Counted from the first letter of the stretch, positions 7,363-16,338 are shown. The stretch: DNA of 22,839 bases from DLAJ01 sp023663615 (GCA_023663615.1 JAMPHA010000037.1:1-22839); one strand, 5' to 3'. A program made the numbers and translations. Notes: generated by a model not told the origin, from the sequence alone.

Positions 7363-10300
7363 CTACGCCTCCTTTGCCTTTGGCATGTTTGAGAATACTT
7401 CCTCCAGTTTCACGGCGATTTCCCCGCCGAGTTCATCAGCCATCTCTTTCATATGCCGCCGGATAACCTGCATGATGTCCTCCTCACTCTGATCTGCGCC
7501 GCCCTGAATAATAAATTCCGGTGTCATATCAACGCTTATCTGTACGGACATTCCGGCAGGGTCAGATGCCGCCGGCGCCTCCTGATATACCGGTGTGTTT
7601 TCTCCGGCCGGAACGCCAACATATCCGCCGTCAGCATATGCGGCAACGCCAAGCGCGGCTCCTGCCTGCTCATAAAGTTCCAGTGCCCTTGTACGCCTGC
7701 TCGGATTCGTCGGGATGACAAACTCTCCATAGCCCTCTTCAGCGAGCCATGACAGCTGTTTTCCTCGTGCATATCCTCCAGCAGCATGTTCACTGACCGG
7801 AAAAAGACTTGTATCAATCTGCGTGTAAGATAGCGGATTCTGACCCGATGGTGTATAAAACGAAGAAAAATCCGGTGTGACATTGATCCGCGCACTCACA
7901 TTGAAGTCGTCAGCAAATACATTCTCCAGTGTCTCTTCCGCCGTGGACCGTATCGAGGTTTCGCCTGCGCTGATTCCATCAAGCATACCGTTCAAAAATG
8001 CATCACTGTACCGGCCGCCGATAGGGGATAACATTGCCGCATTCTCCACAAGCTCATCTACATCAAATCCTGCGACAAGATCCTCATGCAGGCCAATCGC
8101 GAGCCTGTCCGGAACGGATGCGGCCGCAAGCGTCAACAGCTGTACCATGTTCTCCTGCACTTCTCCGCTCAGCCCGTCAAGATCAAACCATTTTACAACA
8201 TCCTCTGCTGTCCACAGCGATACATCCGGCTTGATCGCGACCGCACGGTTCATTGCTTCGCCGAGACGTTCCGATAGCGTCCCCTCAAGATCCGGAAGGA
8301 TACCATCAAGCCCCATATCCCCATATGCACCCGCGATCGTATCCATCTGAAACGACTGCATGCGTGCATTTGCCTCATTGATCTGCTCCTGATATGCCGC
8401 ATTCGCCTCATCAAACAAGCGCTGATATTCCTGCTGGTTAATGTCTCCATTTTCACGTGCCATGTTCAGATTCGTAAGCGTTCCTCCGAGCGCATTAAAC
8501 GCCGAATCCTCAAGGCTCTGCGCCTGTGCATGTAATTCTTCCTGCAACTGCATAAAGGATTCCGGTGTCAGCGCGGCGCCGCTGTATTTGATCTGTAATG
8601 CCTGCATCTGCGCATCCTCACGCGCTTGCGACAACTTATCCGTGATTTCCGTGATCTGCCCCTGCAAATTTGTGATCTCTTTTGATTCGTCCAGCGTGAT
8701 GATGCCGTCGCTCAGCGCTATCTCGACTGATTCTGACAGTTGTGCGCCGAGTTCTGCGATCCGCTCCTGAAGGCTGCCATAATATGAGTCAATCCATCCT
8801 GTGTCCAGTTCTTCCTCCGGCTCATAGCCAAAGGCAACTGCGCCGATCGCATCCGGATCCCGCCGTACAGCTCCCGTCCTGCTTTTTCCACCTGTGAGGA
8901 TGTCAAATCCGAGCGTCGCTTCATAATGACTGTTTGTGATATATTGCTGTGCAGCGCTGACAAACTGATCGACAGATGCTTTGTACCCGCTCATATCGGC
9001 TTCTGACAGCTCCGCGCCAAGGGACACAAGCCAGTTCTCTTTTTTCAGTGCCGTTATCGTACCCTGTAGTGATGTCAGCGCAATCTCCGTATCCGATACC
9101 GCTGTATTAAAGGTATCCCATCCATCTTTCATGCCTGCAAACGTGATCTCCTCAGCCAGCTTCTTTATATCTGCGAGAGACAGCTTGATGTCTCCAAATG
9201 CATCACTCATAACATCCGCACACGACTCCTGAAACATCCTTGCAAACTCCGCTGCCGACAGTTCCGTATCTTCCAATGCATCATTCAGCTCTTTGTTCGC
9301 GAATACCACATCATCTATCGCGACTCCGGTTGCTTCATAGACCGCCTGTATCTTTGCCGCCTTTTTCTCAATCTCCTCAAGCTCCTTCTGATAGTCCTTT
9401 TTGATGCTGTTACCCTTAATCCATCCAAGGATCCCACCGAGTCCTCCTCCGATCAGCGTCCCAAGACCGGGCAGAATCATCGAACCGATCATGGCACCTG
9501 TTGCCACGCCGCCCATCTTCCACGCCGCGGATTCACCATACACATTCGATTCTTCCGCATTGTCGGACTTAAATGCTTTATACAGATCAATCCCGCCGCT
9601 GATGAGCGTTGCACCGGATGCAACTCCGCCGGCGATCCCGCCGGCGCCTGCCAGGACAAGCCCCGTACCCGATGATGCACCGGACCCCAATGCCATACCT
9701 GCATTGCCTAATAGTCCAAGCAACCCGCTTCCGCCTGCCGCCCCCGTTCCGGCCAGCTCTTCCGCAACGGAAAAGCTTCCGAGCAGATCAGAGCCTCCGA
9801 TTGCCTTTCCAAACTTATATGAGCCTCCTAAAAGACTGATAAGCGGTTTTGCAAGCTTTGCGAGCATCACAGCCGAAAACAGGGATGACAGATCCGCCGC
9901 CTGTCCTCCGGGAAGTAATTTTCCCGCGTTAGAAAACATGTTTCCAAATCCCTGAAACAGCTTTTCCGAGATCATATTAAAATCGAAGCCCTCTGAAAAC
10001 CCGCGCGCGAAAGACGCACCAATGCTGACTCCTTCATCCAGCGTCTCGCTGATGTCGATTCCGAGCAGCGTCATGATACCAAGCTTCAATCCCGTACCGA
10101 TCCCCTCGCCAATATTCTGTGCATATCCTGCGAACTTTGCCTTGCCTTTGCTGTTCCACCAGTCTGAAAACGGCTCCGCGATAAACTCATCCCAAAGGAT
10201 ATGTGCTTTTCCGAAGATACCCGCATCCTGCCATTTCACAGTTGCCCGGATTCCGTCAAACTTCCTCTGCATCCTGTCAATTCCTGCATCAAGCCCGTCC

Positions 10301-11679
10301 ATAAACTCATTGAGTCCCTGCTCGATCGCCGGCATCTGCGCGGTCAGCCACTCTGCAATTCCTTTCACATACGGAGACAGCCTCTCGCCAAACGAGATTT
10401 TCACGCCGTCCACCGCGCTCTGCAGTAATGTTATTGAGCCATGTAAATTATCCAGCATCGTATCTGACATCTGCGCTGCGGCACCATCCGCATTGTTGAT
10501 CGCATCTGCAAGCTTGTTATAGTCCTCCTCGGATGCATTCAGGATCGCAAGCAAACCTTTCTGCGCTTCCATGCCGGCGATTGTATTCGCGATCTGCGAT
10601 TTCTGTTCCGCCGTCATACCCGCCGTGGCTTCCCTCAGTTCATCCATCACATCCGACAAATCCCTTGCATTTCCCTCGGATGTAAAAAATGCAATGCCTA
10701 GATCAGACATTGCATCCGCAGCTCCATTCGTATTTGTTGATAGTCTTGTAAAGATCGTATTGAGTGATGTACCTGACATGGTTCCTTTGATGCCGGAGTT
10801 TGCCATGAGTCCGGTCATCAGCGCGACGTCCTCAATGGAATATCTGAGTGACCCCGCCATCGCGCCGGCATATTTGAACGTTTCGCCCATTCCCGAAACG
10901 GTTGTGTTCGCGTTTGATGCCGCGGCGGCAAGAACGTCCGAAAATCTCCCCGCATCTGACGCCTTCATATTAAACGCCGTCAGAGCATCCGTAACAATAT
11001 CAGAGGTTGTTGCAAGATCCTCGCCGGATGCAGCTGCAAGGCTCAGTATGCCCTCTATGCCACTGAGCATGTCCTTTGTTTTCCATCCTGCCATCGCCAT
11101 ATAATTAAACGCCTCGGCAGATTCCGCGGCTGTAAATTTCGTTGTAGACCCCATTTCCTTTGCCTTATTCGTCAGATCGGTCAGTTCTGCGCTTGTGGCA
11201 CCGCTAATCGCCTGTACCTGCGACATCGCAGCCTCGAAGTCTTTGTAAGTTTCTATCGTATCCTTCAAACCGCTACTGACTCCGAGGACTGCTCCGACCT
11301 GAAAGACCGGATTTTTTAGAAGATTGATGATTCCCCTCACGGGCGAAGTGACGAAATCAAAAGCCCTCATGGTAATATTCCATGTCTTTCCTGCAATACT
11401 CCTCAGCCCATTCCCCAGCGTGGAGAGGATCGGAGATATTCTGTCCTTTGCTTCCAACAGGATCTCATACTTTTCTTTTGCCCATTTCGCAAGGCTCTTT
11501 TCTGTCTTCTCTGCCTGCTCGTCAAATTTTGATACGCCGCTGCGCGCCTTTCCCGCCGCCTGCGACGCATTCTCATAGACCTGCTCCAGCTTTTTAAGTC
11601 CCTGTATTGCAGCGTTCAGACCGTCCGCCGTCTCGTCGATCGTTTCAATCGGTATCTCGATCCTCAATGTTTCAGCCAC
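7363..11679 (-). CDS. xkdO: Tail tape measure protein (TP901-type)
   Basis: A 1438-residue protein starting at GTG 11679 behind AAAGGAGG. The TP901 tape measure core spans about 145-445 (YKDFEAAMSQVQAISGAT, AAESAEAFNYMAMAGW, then SGIKGTMSGTSLNTIFTRL). Residues about 650-755 form a Gly/Ala-rich hydrophobic region ending in a glycine-zipper-like run (GAMIGSMILPGLGTLIGGGL). Long helical, Glu/Gln-rich stretches follow (about 755-1150). Near the C-terminus (1311-1340) is the LAEEGYGEFVIPTNPSRRTR motif common at tape-measure ends. The protein sets tail length and is thought to leave the tube ahead of DNA; the hydrophobic zipper may enter the host membrane. GTG start and stop of the frameshifted chaperone overlap by 8 bases. 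Confidence 0.95.
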   Translation of the reverse strand: MAETLRIEIPIETIDETADGLNAAIQGLKKLEQVYENASQAAGKARSGVSKFDEQAEKTEKSLAKWAKEKYEILLEAKDRISPILSTLGNGLRSIAGKTWNITMRAFDFVTSPVRGIINLLKNPVFQVGAVLGVSSGLKDTIETYKDFEAAMSQVQAISGATSAELTDLTNKAKEMGSTTKFTAAESAEAFNYMAMAGWKTKDMLSGIEGILSLAAASGEDLATTSDIVTDALTAFNMKASDAGRFSDVLAAAASNANTTVSGMGETFKYAGAMAGSLRYSIEDVALMTGLMANSGIKGTMSGTSLNTIFTRLSTNTNGAADAMSDLGIAFFTSEGNARDLSDVMDELREATAGMTAEQKSQIANTIAGMEAQKGLLAILNASEEDYNKLADAINNADGAAAQMSDTMLDNLHGSITLLQSAVDGVKISFGERLSPYVKGIAEWLTAQMPAIEQGLNEFMDGLDAGIDRMQRKFDGIRATVKWQDAGIFGKAHILWDEFIAEPFSDWWNSKGKAKFAGYAQNIGEGIGTGLKLGIMTLLGIDISETLDEGVSIGASFARGFSEGFDFNMISEKLFQGFGNMFSNAGKLLPGGQAADLSSLFSAVMLAKLAKPLISLLGGSYKFGKAIGGSDLLGSFSVAEELAGTGAAGGSGLLGLLGNAGMALGSGASSGTGLVLAGAGGIAGGVASGATLISGGIDLYKAFKSDNAEESNVYGESAAWKMGGVATGAMIGSMILPGLGTLIGGGLGGILGWIKGNSIKKDYQKELEEIEKKAAKIQAVYEATGVAIDDVVFANKELNDALEDTELSAAEFARMFQESCADVMSDAFGDIKLSLADIKKLAEEITFAGMKDGWDTFNTAVSDTEIALTSLQGTITALKKENWLVSLGAELSEADMSGYKASVDQFVSAAQQYITNSHYEATLGFDILTGGKSRTGAVRRDPDAIGAVAFGYEPEEELDTGWIDSYYGSLQERIAELGAQLSESVEIALSDGIITLDESKEITNLQGQITEITDKLSQAREDAQMQALQIKYSGAALTPESFMQLQEELHAQAQSLEDSAFNALGGTLTNLNMARENGDINQQEYQRLFDEANAAYQEQINEANARMQSFQMDTIAGAYGDMGLDGILPDLEGTLSERLGEAMNRAVAIKPDVSLWTAEDVVKWFDLDGLSGEVQENMVQLLTLAAASVPDRLAIGLHEDLVAGFDVDELVENAAMLSPIGGRYSDAFLNGMLDGISAGETSIRSTAEETLENVFADDFNVSARINVTPDFSSFYTPSGQNPLSYTQIDTSLFPVSEHAAGGYARGKQLSWLAEEGYGEFVIPTNPSRRTRALELYEQAGAALGVAAYADGGYVGVPAGENTPVYQEAPAASDPAGMSVQISVDMTPEFIIQGGADQSEEDIMQVIRRHMKEMADELGGEIAVKLEEVFSNMPKAKEA

Positions 11680-12402
11680 TTTCTTCGCCTCCTTTCGCCC
11701 GTGATTCGATGGTGAGCCTCATGGATGCAAGCATAAACGCCTGCACGCCTTTCGGCTTTTTGTAAAATTCATCCGGTGTTATGCCTGTCGTCTGAAAAAT
11801 ATGGTGCAGTAGACAGGCTTTTCCACCGGCTTTGATTAGTTTTTTGCGACTTCCTCAATGTTGGAGTCTCCGTACCCGCTCAATTTGTCGATAGCCTCAA
11901 GCACTTTGTCTTTCTCTCCGGCTTTCAGGGACAGCTCGATCACATCCAGTCCGTTAATGACACGGTCCTTCTTGGCATTCATCGCCGCCCATACTTTCTT
12001 GTTGTCCCACAGCTTTTCCTTATCCTCATCTACCGTTGCTTCATAAATGATGGCCGACTGATATTTGATTCGGTCCGTGTCCTCCGGCAGCTTCATACCA
12101 AACTGTTTATTCCGGACATATTTGGTATGCTTTTTCTTGCACTTTTCGTATTCCTGCGAGCTGAGCGGATGGATGTTAAACGCAAAATACAGCTTACCTT
12201 CACGGATGATCTCGATACGCTGCGTCTCTTCCTCGGCAAAATCCGCCGCGGCAATGAGCCCCTGAATAAAATCATCCTCATTCGCACGGATCAGAGCCTT
12301 TGCATCCTCTTCACTCATTTCAGTTTCATCCACAACTTCCTGCTGTACCGTCTCCTCCACACTGCTGTCACCCGCGGTCATGCCCTTTACAAATTCCTTC
12401 AT
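11672..12402 (-). CDS. Frameshifted tail assembly chaperone (-1 fusion product)
   Basis: Slippage by -1 on A AAA AAC (11845-11839) near the end of the shorter chaperone gene avoids its TAA and joins a second frame that is open to TGA 11674-11672. The fusion adds 55 residues (LIKAGGKACLLHHIFQTTGI... ending SRAKGGEESG) to the 188-residue product, about 243 in all. Such a fusion is the rule for tail chaperone pairs (lambda G/GT and many Gram-positive phages), whose longer form contacts the tape measure. The extension has the HHIFQTTGITPDEFY pattern often seen in the second chaperone of myophages. I see no independent ribosome site for the extension, supporting production by frameshift. Confidence 0.85.
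11773..11845 (-). promoter_or_regulatory. Programmed -1 ribosomal frameshift site with nested stem
   Basis: The heptamer A AAA AAC (11845-11839, codons GCA AAA AAC of the zero frame) is followed by the zero-frame TAA. Nine bases after it begins a nested stem: CCGGTG (11829-11824) pairs with CACCGG (11778-11773), and GCCTGTC (11818-11812) pairs perfectly with GACAGGC (11789-11783) around a 22-base loop. Slippery heptamer, spacer length and downstream structure all fit canonical bacterial frameshift signals. No folding energy was computed. Confidence 0.88.
11836..12402 (-). CDS. xkdN: Tail assembly chaperone XkdN-like (zero-frame product)
   Basis: A 188-residue acidic/basic helical protein. 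ATG 12402 is preferred over the in-frame ATG at 12417 because the latter overlaps the GGAGG that serves the former (GGAGGAAAAGCAGATG). XkdN-like features are the acidic N-terminal third, then KLYFAFNIHPLSSQEYEKCKKKH and a helical C-terminal half. Located between tube and tape measure, the position of the chaperones that bind the tape measure before tube polymerisation. It ends ...EEVAKN with TAA 11838-11836; the last codons contain the slippery heptamer. A hairpin with a U run precedes it (12438-12466). Confidence 0.9.
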   Translation of the reverse strand: MKEFVKGMTAGDSSVEETVQQEVVDETEMSEEDAKALIRANEDDFIQGLIAAADFAEEETQRIEIIREGKLYFAFNIHPLSSQEYEKCKKKHTKYVRNKQFGMKLPEDTDRIKYQSAIIYEATVDEDKEKLWDNKKVWAAMNAKKDRVINGLDVIELSLKAGEKDKVLEAIDKLSGYGDSNIEEVAKN

Positions 12403-12435
12403 CTGCTTTTCCTCCATTCCTGCAATTCTGCAAAC

Positions 12436-12466
12436 TAAAAGAGGGCGGCTCTATGCCACCCTCTTT
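12436..12466 (-). terminator. Hairpin with U run between tube and chaperone genes
   Basis: On the minus strand a 12-pair stem (AAAGAGGGTGGC, loop ATAGA, GCCGCCCTCTTT, one G-U pair) ends in a short run of T (TTTTAG). It lies between the tube stop (12490) and the chaperone start (12402). It looks like an intrinsic terminator, probably partial, since essential tail genes follow with no visible promoter. It could lower expression after the abundant sheath and tube genes or protect their 3' end. Confidence 0.75.
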
Positions 12467-12489
12467 GCTTCTGATTCCTGTTTCCGCCG

Positions 12490-12948
12490 TCAGTCAATGT
12501 TGAGCAGCGACTGTAATTTAGGCGCCCGATTGACAAAAAAGTTCCAGTTTCGTTTCACAACATCGCCGACGGATACGTTCTGCAGATCGACCTGTCCGGA
12601 CGGGATGCATTCGCGGTAGATCATACGCTCCTCCGATCCGTTCCTCCCAAGCAGGGAACCCTGAAAATTATAAACCGGCATAATCTGCGTCTCCAATGCC
12701 TTTGTCATGTCAACGATAAATTTATCGCTTTCAATAACAATCTGAGACATGGTAAGACTGACAGAATAAGTGTTTGCCGTTTCGTGCTCCTGTGCATCAC
12801 CGAGGACGCTGTACTTTGCATTGTTCCAGTTGACATTCGACGAAAACTGTTCTACCGATGCCATCAGTACACCATCTTCATCATAAAATGCGCCATCTTT
12901 ACCAGTACGCGCATGCCGAGAATCGCTGGCTGCTCTTTCATTTCTCAT
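12490..12948 (-). CDS. xkdM: Tail tube protein (XkdM-like)
   Basis: A 152-residue protein with the length and pattern of XkdM-type tubes: a variable basic N-terminus, GAFYDEDGVLMASVEQF (about 19-35), KYSVLGDAQEHETANTYSVSLTM in the middle, and a C-terminal beta part with LQNVSVGDVVKRNWNFFVN. It polymerises as hexameric rings inside the sheath to form the DNA conduit. The gene follows the sheath gene by 14 bases, as in PBSX xkdK-xkdM, and is followed by a terminator-like hairpin consistent with a need for high, separately set expression. Confidence 0.92.
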   Translation of the reverse strand: MRNERAASDSRHARTGKDGAFYDEDGVLMASVEQFSSNVNWNNAKYSVLGDAQEHETANTYSVSLTMSQIVIESDKFIVDMTKALETQIMPVYNFQGSLLGRNGSEERMIYRECIPSGQVDLQNVSVGDVVKRNWNFFVNRAPKLQSLLNID

Positions 12949-12962
12949 AATCCTCTACCTCC

Positions 12963-14366
12963 TCACTCGCTTGTGCTGAAACGGAACATGAATGTCAGAT
13001 AGATGTGTTCCATCGAATCCTTGTCGATCACATCAATATCAAACCACGCACCATCCGCATCATCCTGATATGAGCCGTTTTCCGTAACTGCACATGCTAC
13101 CAGCTTGCCTTCCTCCCGCATCAGATCACCGACACTCTGCATCTGGCTGATGACGGTTGCCTTTCCGTTCGAATCATTATCCACTTTGCCGATCAGGTTT
13201 TCGGCAACGGTATTGATCCGCCGGATCAGCTCAAACCGTGTCTTAACACGCCGGATTTTTTTCCAGCCGTTATCCTGATTGTCCGCCGGTGTGACAAGCG
13301 TATTGATCGCATTGTCGATCCATACCTGCTTAGACCTGTTATAGCTGAGCACGATACATCCTTGCTGTTCCGCGGTAATCATATCCGTGTTCGTGAGCTT
13401 CTCCATGCTCTCGGAAAAACCGCTGATGACTGTATGGGTAAGCGATCTGTTTGCCTCCGCGGAACCGATCATACCTGCGATCCTTGCCGCCGTCTGGTAG
13501 CCGTCAATCTCCGTTCCCTGTTCATCCACCCATGCATTCAATACATAATTCATCTTCTCATCGTTAAACGCAGCGGCATGTTTCATCCTTGTCTCAAGAT
13601 CGACCGTATGCTTTTCTGCCACGACCGCCTGCACGAGTGATCCGGCGTCGTAAATCCTGCTGACAAACGCCTGCAACAGCTGATGGATCTCCGTATCCTC
13701 CGTATCTACACAGATCGTATTAAATTCATAAGGCTCTACCTGTGCGAACGCATTGGAATAATCATCAACCGTGGTCTGCGGGTTGGTTCCCTTTGTAAAT
13801 TCGCTCTGCGACACCGTCCCAAGCTGCACAGACTCTTTTCCTTCTGCTAACTTCGCCGTAAAATACTTCGAATTTTCAAGCGCTGTCGCCAGTGCGCCTG
13901 CTTCACCGCTGCCCGCAGAAAAGATTGCTTTTTCCACTTCCGCGGTACCATCATAGATGATGCATTCTTTCAGTGCGGGATTCGTAAGTCTTTCCCTGAT
14001 CGTCAGCGTGAATCCCTTATCGCCCGGATACTTTACAGAAATGCCAAGTGCATCTTCACCATCGACGTCCTTCACGGTGACCGTCCCCGGCGTGCCTCCA
14101 TTACCTACCCGACAGGCAATGATCGTCTTGGCTCCGCCGGCGATTGCCTCCCTGATAGCATCCGTTGTAACTCCCGTTCCGAATGTCTGTTCATATCCAC
14201 TTTCAGCACTCAACTCCACCGCCAAATTAAGCGGTCCGAAGTCGGAACGAAAAATGACCGCTGTAACACCGTTCATGATGCCGTCTGATGTCTCTGCAAC
14301 TTTCTGTACGTTAAAATAAGCGCCCGGACGAATCTTCCTTTCGCCCGGAATAAATACTCCTGCCAT
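12963..14366 (-). CDS. xkdK: Contractile tail sheath protein (XkdK-like)
   Basis: A 467-residue protein of usual sheath length. It starts MAGVFIPGERKIRPGAYFNV, the typical beginning of Firmicute sheath proteins. Residues around 50-110 hold the AVELSAESGYEQTFG and GGAKTIIACRVG pattern, and the C-terminal domain (about 360-467, NTLVTPADNQDNGWKKIRRV, FELIRRINTVAENLIG, ending YLTFMFRF) matches the conserved phage sheath C-terminal domain. This makes the tail contractile (myovirus type). The ribosome site GGGAGG lies just before ATG 14366 and overlaps the end of the small gene upstream. Confidence 0.96.
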   Translation of the reverse strand: MAGVFIPGERKIRPGAYFNVQKVAETSDGIMNGVTAVIFRSDFGPLNLAVELSAESGYEQTFGTGVTTDAIREAIAGGAKTIIACRVGNGGTPGTVTVKDVDGEDALGISVKYPGDKGFTLTIRERLTNPALKECIIYDGTAEVEKAIFSAGSGEAGALATALENSKYFTAKLAEGKESVQLGTVSQSEFTKGTNPQTTVDDYSNAFAQVEPYEFNTICVDTEDTEIHQLLQAFVSRIYDAGSLVQAVVAEKHTVDLETRMKHAAAFNDEKMNYVLNAWVDEQGTEIDGYQTAARIAGMIGSAEANRSLTHTVISGFSESMEKLTNTDMITAEQQGCIVLSYNRSKQVWIDNAINTLVTPADNQDNGWKKIRRVKTRFELIRRINTVAENLIGKVDNDSNGKATVISQMQSVGDLMREEGKLVACAVTENGSYQDDADGAWFDIDVIDKDSMEHIYLTFMFRFSTSE

Positions 14367-14368
14367 CG

Positions 14369-14629
14369 TTACTGTACCTCCCTCTTCAAATATTTCTCCA
14401 CGACCGCTCTCGCCTCAGCGACCGTATACCCCGTCTTTCCGGCTGCTTTCAGCGCTGCCGCTACACACTCCGGACTCTTCCCAAAGATCTTCTTTGCTGC
14501 GCCCACAAACTCGCCTATCGCATAAACAGCTTCCTGCGCTGCCTTCTGCTCTTTTCCTGACGCCTGCGCCAATCCTGCTACTGTTTCCGCTTTGGATTCT
14601 GCGGCTTCAACCTTTGATTCCTTTGCCAT
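14369..14629 (-). CDS. Small neck/tail-region protein of unknown function
   Basis: An 86-residue, Lys/Ala/Glu-rich, probably helical protein. The C-terminal GYTVAEARAVVEKYLKREV segment resembles a conserved ending of small proteins encoded just before the sheath gene in many clostridial phages. No function is known to me. ATG 14629 follows TTTAAGGAGGGATATA, a strong ribosome site, and lies inside the last 23 bases of the upstream gene; it stops 2 bases before the sheath ATG. Context suggests a neck or sheath-assembly accessory role, but that is a guess. Confidence 0.75.
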   Translation of the reverse strand: MAKESKVEAAESKAETVAGLAQASGKEQKAAQEAVYAIGEFVGAAKKIFGKSPECVAAALKAAGKTGYTVAEARAVVEKYLKREVQ

Positions 14630-15512
14630 TATATCCCTCCTTAAAATTGATATGGACCGCCGTCATGGTATGGGGCTTTGCCCGATACCGCAACAGTCCG
14701 TAGTGACATGTTACAAAAATCTGTCCTTCTTTCAGATAGTCGGACTTATAATTTACCTGCAGGCGCCTGATAAACATCGGGGACCGGTCCAGCATGATGA
14801 TCTCGCCGTCGAGAGACATCCTGTTTGTGATAGCGGCCGCCATCTTCATTCTGATTCCGCTGTCCGGACATAATACATGGACGGCGATCCTGCCGTCCAT
14901 GTATGCGACCGTATTTGTCTCCTCTGCCTTATCAACTGATACCAGCTGACAGTAAATGACCGGCTTCTTTGCCGTTGCTTCCGTGATTTCCTCCATCCTG
15001 TCATATCCGATCACAAGACAGTCAGGATATAGATTTTTCACATACCTGTTTACTGCCATGACCGGATCAGGATCGGTTGTTTCCTGCGACGGATATTCCA
15101 GTATGTCAAGCCGTATGTCACTTCCAATCGTCACATTTTCTTTCTTTTCTCCGATCGTAAATGCGTCCGTCCGCGCCCATGCAAAGCAATATGTCGTACC
15201 GCCATCCGGCTTTAGGATCACATCCCGCAGGCAGTCCCGCACAACCGGTTCGATTGCCTCAGGTGTTACCTCCGCCGTGTTCTGACAAAGCAGGGATACT
15301 GATAAAGTACCCGCGCTGTGCCGCTCTTCATTCGCCTGCAGGTCAAAATTATAGATGATCTCCGGGTACTGTGTGTTACCATCCCATCCTCTCTGATCGT
15401 CTCCCGGCGGTTCTGAGTTGAAAACGGCAGGAGCACCGCGATACCGCGCGAGATATTTCACCAGTTCGGGTGAACTGGTGAAACGTTTATAGATCAGTTC
15501 CTCCAGCGTCAT
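14607..15512 (-). CDS. Neck protein, putative tail terminator (XkdJ slot)
   Basis: 301 residues counted from ATG 15512 (MTLEELIYKRF), 8 bases after GGAGG; GTG one codon earlier is equally placed. An in-frame ATG upstream lies in the preceding gene and lacks a site. The first 120 residues (LIYKRFTSSPELVKYLARYR, YPEIIYNFDLQANEERHSAG, ...GGTTYCFAWARTDAF) have the alpha/beta pattern I associate with tail terminator/completion proteins of Firmicute phages; the second half is less familiar and may be a repeat of the same fold. It lies in the XkdJ position before the sheath, where the tube-capping protein is expected. Its stop is 26 bases inside the next gene's start region. Confidence 0.6.
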   Translation of the reverse strand: MTLEELIYKRFTSSPELVKYLARYRGAPAVFNSEPPGDDQRGWDGNTQYPEIIYNFDLQANEERHSAGTLSVSLLCQNTAEVTPEAIEPVVRDCLRDVILKPDGGTTYCFAWARTDAFTIGEKKENVTIGSDIRLDILEYPSQETTDPDPVMAVNRYVKNLYPDCLVIGYDRMEEITEATAKKPVIYCQLVSVDKAEETNTVAYMDGRIAVHVLCPDSGIRMKMAAAITNRMSLDGEIIMLDRSPMFIRRLQVNYKSDYLKEGQIFVTCHYGLLRYRAKPHTMTAVHINFKEGYNGKGIKG

Positions 15513-15819
15513 CACCGTCGCCTCCTTCCTTTTCCTGCTCTTTGTCTGCATTTATGATATATTCCTGTATCTCAGTCATATCCGCAGACCAGCGGATTTC
15601 CCATTGTCCGTCTGCCACTTCCGCTACAGGAATGGCAAAATGATTTGTTACATTTCTGATGCTTGCGCAGTACTGTATGATGATACAATCTTCCGTTGCC
15701 GCCGTCACGAATCCAGCTTTTCCCTCATTCCATGTGCGGTGTCTGCCCCAGATCAGATCCCCGCGCCTGATCTGCGTCAGATCATAGGATACCGCGGGAT
15801 TGCTCATGATTAGCGCCAT
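15487..15819 (-). CDS. Neck-region protein of unknown function (DUF5026-like)
   Basis: A 110-residue protein starting MALIMSNPAVSYDLTQIRRG behind AGGAGG. It has a compact beta-rich pattern (RRGDLIWGRHRTWNEGKAG, CIIIQY, FAIPVAEVADGQWEIRW) and an acidic disordered tail (about 95-110). I recall this as a small domain of unknown function in neck genes of clostridial phages (DUF5026), but cannot confirm it by search. It lies between the HK97-gp10-like gene and the putative tail terminator and overlaps the latter by 26 bases, so it is probably a small head-tail junction protein. Confidence 0.65.
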   Translation of the reverse strand: MALIMSNPAVSYDLTQIRRGDLIWGRHRTWNEGKAGFVTAATEDCIIIQYCASIRNVTNHFAIPVAEVADGQWEIRWSADMTEIQEYIINADKEQEKEGGDGDDAGGTDL

Positions 15820-15882
15820 GCTCCACCTCCTCTTATAAGGTCCGTACCCATTTTGCTGATGCTAAAAAGTGGTCGGTACCTG

Positions 15883-16338
15883 CTATGTATACGGCTCGCT
15901 GAAAATCCGTCTGATCTCCGGCATTGCCTTTTTTATGATCGGCTGCACAAAAGGGCGTGGTGCCATTCCATGCCGGCCATTTTCCAAAACAGAGGCATAG
16001 GACTCCTGACTTTCCAGTTCGGCCGTCACGGTAACACCTCCGTCCGATTTGGGTTTTGTAGCCACATTCCCGGTCCAGTGCATACGGAGATTTCCCGTCC
16101 GTCTTGCCGGCGGTTCTCCGGGCGCCGATGCACGGTACTTTGATTTATAAGGATACTTCCTGTAAACCTTTCCGTTGCGCTTCCCTTTCAGCACTTCCAG
16201 TTCTGCATTCCTAAGTGCGTTGACAGCCCGGACGCCGCGGGACAGCACTTTCCTGTTAATGTTCTCGGTCTGCTCCTTTATGGTCGCCCGGATTGCCATA
16301 TCGGGAGATCCCGGCTTGCCATCTACCCATAATCTCAT
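15883..16338 (-). CDS. xkdI: HK97 gp10-like tail completion protein (XkdI type)
   Basis: A 151-residue protein with the clear HK97-gp10 signature: SAPGEPPARRTGNLR (71-85) followed by Y..VLENGRHGMAPRPFVQP (about 114-133). The family caps or completes the tail and joins the neck. The first 70 residues are basic and helical, as usual. The ATG overlaps the preceding stop by ATGA (16335-16338). PBSX XkdI occupies the same slot, so the symbol is by position and family, not by tested orthology. It is followed by a 63-base gap with only the next gene's ribosome site. Confidence 0.9.
   Translation of the reverse strand: MRLWVDGKPGSPDMAIRATIKEQTENINRKVLSRGVRAVNALRNAELEVLKGKRNGKVYRKYPYKSKYRASAPGEPPARRTGNLRMHWTGNVATKPKSDGGVTVTAELESQESYASVLENGRHGMAPRPFVQPIIKKAMPEIRRIFSEPYT

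Noticed and set aside
9401..9955. Plus-strand Pro/Ser-rich open frame within the tape measure gene
   Set aside because: The Pro/Ala/Ser richness is the reverse complement of Gly/Ala codons in the tape measure; no start signal.
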